Origin: Patescibacteria group bacterium
Lineage (GTDB): Bacteria; Patescibacteriota; Patescibacteriia; 2-12-FULL-60-25
Reading direction: 5' to 3'
NCBI GenBank assembly: GCA_018817245.1
Contig: JAHIUG010000031.1
Coordinates: 1-9,368 of the forward strand
DNA length: 9,368 bases
Positions within the stretch are counted from its first letter, which is position 1, and each line of letters opens with the position of its first letter. The notes under the pieces are model-generated. The model saw only the letters and a list, made by a program, of their open reading frames with translations, had not been told where the DNA came from and did no database searches. Made by a program: the position numbers and the translations under genes. Of this stretch, positions 6,149-9,368 are shown piece by piece.

Positions 6149-7162
6149 ATGCCCCCTGCAAAAAAGAAAAACCCAACTTACGACATCATCTCTGTAGGAG
6201 AATCTCTACGCGATGCTTTTTACACGCTGTACGAAGATACAAATAGCTGCACGCTAGATGTTGATCGCTTGCTGCTTTGTTTAGAATACGCGGAAAAAAT
6301 TCCTATCAAGGATCTTGTAATCACAAAAGCTGCTGGAAACTCAGCCAATGCTGCAGTTGGCGCATCTAGATTAGAATTAAAATCCGCGCTTGTAACATGG
6401 GTGGGTAAAGATTCAGCTGGGGATGATATAAGAAACGCGCTCAAAGAAGCCGGAGTGGACAATCAATATGTGATAGTTGACCCAACAAATCCAACAAGTG
6501 AAGCTGCGCTTTTAATCTACAAAGGAGAGCGTACACAACTCGTATATTTCCAGCCTCGCAAATTCCGCATGCCTAAATTGGATAAGACGCGCTGCATTTA
6601 TTATTCAGCCATGGGTTCCAAACATGCAGCTTTCGACAAAGTGTTATTAAAAGAAGTGATGAAACAGCCCAAAGCCTATTTTGCGTTTCAACCAGGAACA
6701 ACACATGTACGATCAGGACTCGAAGGCCTTAAGCCACTCATCAAACGCAGCGATCTATTTATCCTAAACAAAGATGAATCAAACGACCTGCTCAAAGATG
6801 GTAAGCGCACAATACTCAATCTTCTAATGACCTTTCATAAGTTTGGCGCAAAAACTGTTATCATAACTGACGGTCGGAATGGTGCTGACGCTTACGATGG
6901 GGAAGACCATTGGCACATGCCTATATTCAACGGAAAAGCTAAGGAAAGAACTGGCGCAGGAGACAGCTTTGCAATCGGAGTCACCTCAGCTTTGTTAAAA
7001 GGAAAGAAACTTCCTGAAGCATTACGTTGGGGAACGGCAAATAGTTGGAGTGTAGTAAAACAGATCGGGCCTCAAGCAGGACTTTTAACTACAACCGAAA
7101 TGAACAAAGTTTGTAAAAAATATTCCAAAATCAAAGCAGAGCTGATAACACATAAAAACTAA
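6149..7162 (+). CDS. PfkB-family carbohydrate kinase
   Basis: The 337-residue protein belongs to the ribokinase/PfkB fold, which phosphorylates sugars or nucleosides with ATP. Visible marks are the N-terminal substrate loop AAGNSANAAVGASRL (61-75), WVGKDSAGDD (84-93), the NxxE magnesium motif N207-K-D-E210, the ATP-side segment VIITDGRNGADAY, and the signature RTGAGDSFAIG with catalytic D272. The substrate cannot be read from sequence. Between transketolase and class II aldolase, fructose 6-phosphate, sedoheptulose 7-phosphate or ribose are the natural candidates. The N-terminus has an extra stretch (about 25-50, TLYEDTNSCTLDVDRLLL) between the first strand and the substrate loop. The gene starts five bases after the previous stop and is followed by an 83-nt spacer with an imperfect inverted repeat. 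Confidence 0.88.
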   Translation: MPPAKKKNPTYDIISVGESLRDAFYTLYEDTNSCTLDVDRLLLCLEYAEKIPIKDLVITKAAGNSANAAVGASRLELKSALVTWVGKDSAGDDIRNALKEAGVDNQYVIVDPTNPTSEAALLIYKGERTQLVYFQPRKFRMPKLDKTRCIYYSAMGSKHAAFDKVLLKEVMKQPKAYFAFQPGTTHVRSGLEGLKPLIKRSDLFILNKDESNDLLKDGKRTILNLLMTFHKFGAKTVIITDGRNGADAYDGEDHWHMPIFNGKAKERTGAGDSFAIGVTSALLKGKKLPEALRWGTANSWSVVKQIGPQAGLLTTTEMNKVCKKYSKIKAELITHKN

Positions 7163-7163
7163 T

Positions 7164-7239
7164 ACACGTAACACAAGACACGTAACACAAAACAAATTTT
7201 ATAGATATGCTATGTGATACGTGCTACGTGATATGTGAC
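7164..7239. repeat. Imperfect inverted repeat built from CACGTAACAC units
   Basis: The left arm has two exact copies of ACACGTAACACAA (7164-7176 and 7178-7190). The right arm (7210-7238) is their degenerate inverse, with TGATACGTGC and TACGTGATATGTG. Positions 7165-7193 pair with 7210-7238 at 20 of 29 sites without gaps, leaving a 16-nt loop AAATTTTATAGATATG. It fills the spacer between the kinase and aldolase genes and could act as an RNA processing or attenuation hairpin. It lacks the GC stem and T-run of a standard terminator. Confidence 0.6.
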
Positions 7240-7245
7240 TAAAAT

Positions 7246-8163
7246 ATGCTTGTTACAACCAAAAAACTTCTCATTACTGCACGCGCCAAAAAATACGCTG
7301 TCCCAGCCTTCAATGTCAACAATCTGGAATTTCTGAAAGCGGTTATGGCTGCAGCTGAAAAGATGAAGTCGCCGATTATTGTGCAAACTTCAGAAGGTGC
7401 AATTGAATATGCCGGCATAGAATATTTATCCGCAATGATTCGTGTGGCCGCCAGCGGCAAAGTTCCTGTGGCAATGCATTTGGATCATGGGAAAGATTTA
7501 AAATATGTAAAAATGGCGCTCGCAAATAGCTACTCATCAGTGATGATAGATGGATCATCGCTCCCTTATTCTAAAAACGTCGCTATTACAAAGCAGGTTG
7601 TAAAAATGGCTCGCGCAAAAAAAGTTTCAGTAGAAGCGGAGATTGGAGCCCTTGCCGGTATTGAAGATTTTGTAACGGTTGAGGAGCGCGATGCTAAACT
7701 AACTGATCCGGATGAAGCTGCTAAGTTTGCACGCGAAACAGGTTGTGATTCTCTCGCTATAGCGATAGGAACATCGCATGGCGCTTTCAAATTCAAAGGT
7801 AATTCGCATTTAGATATTGATAGATTAAAAAAAATCGCCAAGCTCGTGAAAAAACCTCTCGTTCTTCATGGCGCATCAGGTGTTCGTGAAGATTTAAAGC
7901 AACTCGCTGAAAAACACGGTGCTGAATTAGGAAAAGCGCGCGGCGTTTTAGATAAAGATATAAAAGCCGCTATTCGCAATGGCGTGGCTAAGGTGAATAT
8001 TGATACTGATCTGCGTCTGGCGTTTACAGCTGGGATTCGCAAAGCAACAGATGAAAAACCAAAAGTAATTGATCCTAGAAAGCTAATGCGACCAGCAACT
8101 GATTTGATCACAGAGGTAGCTGTTAGAAAAATGAAACTCTTCGGCAGCGCTGGAAGGATTTAG
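7246..8163 (+). CDS. Class II fructose-bisphosphate aldolase family protein
   Basis: This 305-residue zinc aldolase cleaves a ketose 1,6-bisphosphate into dihydroxyacetone phosphate and an aldose phosphate, and the reverse. The active site is complete: catalytic D80 and zinc ligand H81 in MHLDHG, then H178 in IGTSHGAF and H208 in LHGASG. E132 in VEAEIG, the N23 loop (PAFNVNN), MIDGS (100-104) and the phosphate-binding VNIDTDLRLAF are also present. The segment between HGASG and VNIDTD is of the long type that includes GVLDKDIKAAI. The family also contains tagatose-bisphosphate aldolases, and the exact sugar cannot be told here. Context with transketolase and a sugar kinase favours fructose or sedoheptulose bisphosphate. 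No Shine-Dalgarno site is seen; the ATG follows AAAAT. A REP-like pair downstream probably ends the transcript. Confidence 0.92.
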   Translation: MLVTTKKLLITARAKKYAVPAFNVNNLEFLKAVMAAAEKMKSPIIVQTSEGAIEYAGIEYLSAMIRVAASGKVPVAMHLDHGKDLKYVKMALANSYSSVMIDGSSLPYSKNVAITKQVVKMARAKKVSVEAEIGALAGIEDFVTVEERDAKLTDPDEAAKFARETGCDSLAIAIGTSHGAFKFKGNSHLDIDRLKKIAKLVKKPLVLHGASGVREDLKQLAEKHGAELGKARGVLDKDIKAAIRNGVAKVNIDTDLRLAFTAGIRKATDEKPKVIDPRKLMRPATDLITEVAVRKMKLFGSAGRI

Positions 8164-8176
8164 AAGCATTACAATC

Positions 8177-8222
8177 AAATCCTCCCCTTGATCAGCTTAA
8201 GGGGAGGCTGGAGGGGTTAGTT
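8177..8222 (+). repeat. REP-like palindrome, copy 1 (+ orientation)
   Basis: CCTCCCCTT (8181-8189) pairs perfectly with AAGGGGAGG (8199-8207) around a 9-nt loop, followed by the tail CTGGAGGGGTTAGTT. The two other palindromes in the window, read on the - strand, have the same order: AAATCC, a pyrimidine arm, a loop, a purine arm, then a GG-rich tail ending in GTT. It lies 14 nt after the aldolase stop. Confidence 0.8.
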
Positions 8223-8252
8223 CCACAAATATCTATCCGAACTTAAATACAG

Positions 8253-8292
8253 TAACTCCCCCAACCCCCTCTTAACCCAAGAGGGGGATTTT
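8253..8292 (-). repeat. REP-like palindrome, copy 2; likely terminator
   Basis: CCCCCTCTT (8265-8273) pairs with AAGAGGGGG (8279-8287) around AACCC, preceded by TAACTCCCCCAA and followed by ATTTTAATTTT. It lies inverted relative to copy 1 with a 30-nt gap, the arrangement seen in paired REP elements. On the + strand the GC stem and T-rich tail could stop transcription from the aldolase gene. Confidence 0.8.
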
Positions 8293-8304
8293 AATTTTGA
8301 TACG

Positions 8305-8333
8305 TTGACATAACTCCCGATTTGTGACAGCAT
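8305..8333 (+). promoter_or_regulatory. Sigma70-type promoter of the Gam-like gene
   Basis: A perfect -35 TTGACA (8305-8310) is followed by a 17-nt spacer and a weak -10 CAGCAT (8328-8333). Transcription should begin near 8340, giving a leader of about 30 nt that ends in the GGAGGAG ribosome site. The same -35 and spacing occur before the next gene, also just after a REP copy. Confidence 0.6.
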
Positions 8334-8344
8334 GCGCTCACAAA
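8321..8344. promoter_or_regulatory. Operator-like dyad over the -10 region
   Basis: TTTGTGA (8321-8327) and TCACAAA (8338-8344) form a perfect 7-bp dyad with a 10-bp spacer that includes the palindrome GCATGC. It covers the -10 box and the expected transcription start, where a bound dimeric regulator would block polymerase. The half-sites resemble CRP half-sites, but the spacing (10 bp rather than 6) does not fit CRP. Confidence 0.45.
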
Positions 8345-8370
8345 TCGTTCTTTTGATTTTGGAGGAGAAT

Positions 8371-8958
8371 ATGGCAAAAGAGAAGAAGCGCGCGAAAAAA
8401 TCTGCTAAACCGGGTGTGGAAGTCAAAGAACCCAAGTATGCGGTTCCTCAGACAATCGAACAGGCAGCTGAGCTGCTGGCAACTCTGGGCATGCTCTCGC
8501 ATGAGGCTAAAAAGGAAGCCGACAAAATAGATGAAATAGTTGCTTTGGCTCGTGAAGCAGGTGAAACCATCCTGCGACCACTTCGAGATGATATCAAGCT
8601 GTGTTTCGATGGACTCAAAGCTTATGCAAATGCCAATCGTGACAAGCTCACCAATGGCGGCAAAAAGAAGAGTGTGAAGCTCTCCACCGGTACCTTGCGT
8701 TGGCACATGAAGCCGCCCAAGGTGGATATCGAAAATCCCGAAGCTGTGACAAAGCTGCTCAAAGAGATGGGTTTGGAAGATTGGGTTCGCACCAAAAGCG
8801 AACCAGATAAAGCCGCCATGCGAAAGGATGCTGAAAAGGCTGCATCTATCGAAGGCGTCACCGTAACTCAGTCTGAAGAATTCAAGGTCAAGCCCGAGAG
8901 CGGCACTGGTGAGTTGAACGAAGCTGCTATCAGCGATCTCACCAAAGCTCCAAGCTGA
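8371..8958 (+). CDS. Mu Gam-like host-nuclease inhibitor / DNA-end-binding protein
   Basis: The 195-residue product matches the phage Mu Gam family. Mu Gam is a Ku-related dimer that binds double-strand DNA ends and shields them from exonucleases. The core is visible: a long helix (about 44-75, HEAKKEADKIDEIVALAREA), AYANANRDKLTNGGKKKSVK (84-103), the beta part TGTLRWHMKPPKV (106-118), GLEDWVRTKSEPDKAAM (134-150) and EFKVKPE (170-176). A Lys-rich N-terminal extension and an acidic C-terminal tail flank it. The ATG at 8371 is chosen over 8332 because it follows GGAGGAG (8361-8367), while 8332 lies inside the -10 box. Strong Shine-Dalgarno use, a TGA stop, more mixed lysine codons than upstream genes and flanking REP copies suggest a phage-derived or accessory gene. 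No other phage gene is seen, so its role in this host is open. Confidence 0.87.
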   Translation: MAKEKKRAKKSAKPGVEVKEPKYAVPQTIEQAAELLATLGMLSHEAKKEADKIDEIVALAREAGETILRPLRDDIKLCFDGLKAYANANRDKLTNGGKKKSVKLSTGTLRWHMKPPKVDIENPEAVTKLLKEMGLEDWVRTKSEPDKAAMRKDAEKAASIEGVTVTQSEEFKVKPESGTGELNEAAISDLTKAPS

Positions 8959-8972
8959 TCTTTTTCTCTAAC

Positions 8973-9011
8973 AACTCCCCCCATCCCCCTCTTAACCTAA
9001 GAGGGGGATTT
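8973..9011 (-). repeat. REP-like palindrome, copy 3; likely terminator
   Basis: The arms CCCCCTCTT (8985-8993) and AAGAGGGGG (8999-9007) around AACCT are identical to those of copy 2, in the same orientation, and are followed by ATTTGTTTTTAAT. It lies 14 nt after the Gam-like stop codon and 16 nt before the next TTGACA box, so it probably terminates the Gam-like transcript. Confidence 0.8.
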
Positions 9012-9027
9012 GTTTTTAATGCTTCCA

Positions 9028-9056
9028 TTGACATTTCTCTCACTTTCTGCCATTAT
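9028..9056 (+). promoter_or_regulatory. Sigma70-type promoter of the partial gene
   Basis: TTGACA (9028-9033), a 17-nt spacer and CATTAT (9051-9056) form a good promoter. The predicted leader of about 40 nt ends in AGGAGG (9091-9096), five bases before the ATG at 9102. The TTGACA, the 17-nt spacing and CGCTC just after the -10 region are shared with the Gam-like promoter. The operator-like dyad is not. Confidence 0.65.
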
Positions 9057-9101
9057 CCGCTCGCACCGTAACAATAGAAAAAAGGATACGAGGAGGCAGA
9101 G

Positions 9102-9368
9102 ATGGCGAACGAACCTTTGAAGCACGATGATGCTGAAAACAAGCACGACGAAGAGCTAGTACGAGAAGCTACAGAGTTTTTTGTAGCAAGTCCTACGCTC
9201 ATGTTCATGGAAAGTCTTTTGACGAAGCTGCGACAGGGTGGTTTCAGTTGGTGGAATCCATTGGATACGCTAGCAAATCATTCAGTTGAAAACCGAATGT
9301 GTGCGCTTTCTCAGCGCCCTGATCTTCGACAGAAGATTACAACTGAGCTAACTGGCCTCAAACCTAGA
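9102..9368 (+). CDS. Hypothetical protein, N-terminal part only
   Basis: Eighty-nine codons are open from ATG 9102 to the right edge of the window without a stop. The start is supported by AGGAGG (9091-9096) at ideal spacing and by the promoter above. The product begins with a charged stretch (MANEPLKHDDAENKHDEEL), followed by a probable helical region with FFVASPTLMFMESLLTKL (26-43) and FSWWNPLDTLANHSVENR (48-65). I see no signal peptide and recognise no family. Its promoter, ribosome site and preceding REP copy match the layout of the Gam-like gene, so both may belong to one accessory region. Confidence 0.75.
   Translation, partial: MANEPLKHDDAENKHDEELVREATEFFVASPTLMFMESLLTKLRQGGFSWWNPLDTLANHSVENRMCALSQRPDLRQKITTELTGLKPR

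Noticed and set aside
8321..8344. Classical CRP binding site
   Set aside because: TGTGA and TCACA are present, but the spacer is 10 bp instead of 6.
8332..8370. Upstream ATG adding 13 residues to the Gam-like protein
   Set aside because: It lies within the -10 box and upstream of the expected transcription start, while ATG 8371 directly follows GGAGGAG.
8338..8706. 122-codon minus-strand frame opposite the Gam-like gene
   Set aside because: It mirrors a gene with clear family motifs, promoter and ribosome site, and has no recognisable product of its own.

Overview
The window most likely comes from a Candidate Phyla Radiation (Patescibacteria) bacterium, possibly near the Parcubacteria/ABY1 groups; the exact lineage is an inference. 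The clues are a transketolase split into two genes, secreted proteins carrying an N-terminal module (GDLI, DGKRYVFPN, TTDPKVYAID, FFVNY) that I associate with this radiation, a DUF4349 membrane protein, short AT-rich spacers and an almost complete lack of Shine-Dalgarno sites. All supported genes lie on the + strand. Stop codons are mostly TAA or TAG, with one TGA, so nothing points to recoded UGA.

Layout. (1) 1-321 is non-coding and AT-rich, with a 42-bp direct repeat (34-75, 153-194) around a terminator-like hairpin. (2) 322-2539 holds two secreted paralogues that share the same N-terminal module. The first carries three Ig-like domains, each with a cysteine pair. The second carries a cupredoxin whose axial copper ligand position is Gln instead of Met. 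A strong terminator follows. (3) 2634-3608 is a DUF4349 membrane protein that appears to start from a leaderless transcript. (4) 3658-8163 is a sugar-phosphate cluster: transketolase N and C subunits, an unknown coiled-coil protein, a PfkB-family sugar kinase and a class II aldolase. (5) 8164-9368 has a different character: three copies of one REP-like palindrome, two TTGACA promoters, two strong Shine-Dalgarno sites, a Mu Gam-like DNA-end-binding protein and the start of an unknown gene cut by the window edge.

How the parts fit. Transketolase, kinase and aldolase would together interconvert pentose, hexose and triose phosphates. No transaldolase is present in the window, so a sedoheptulose-bisphosphate route is a reasonable but unproven idea. 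The two secreted proteins and the DUF4349 protein belong to the cell envelope. The Gam-like gene and its partial neighbour look like an accessory cassette with its own promoter, operator-like dyad and translation signals, probably acquired or spread separately from the metabolic genes.

The most interesting items are the stellacyanin-like ligand set in the cupredoxin, the repeated leader-like element upstream, the duplicated REP-promoter-SD-gene arrangement at the right end, and the non-SD start-codon context shared by the other genes.
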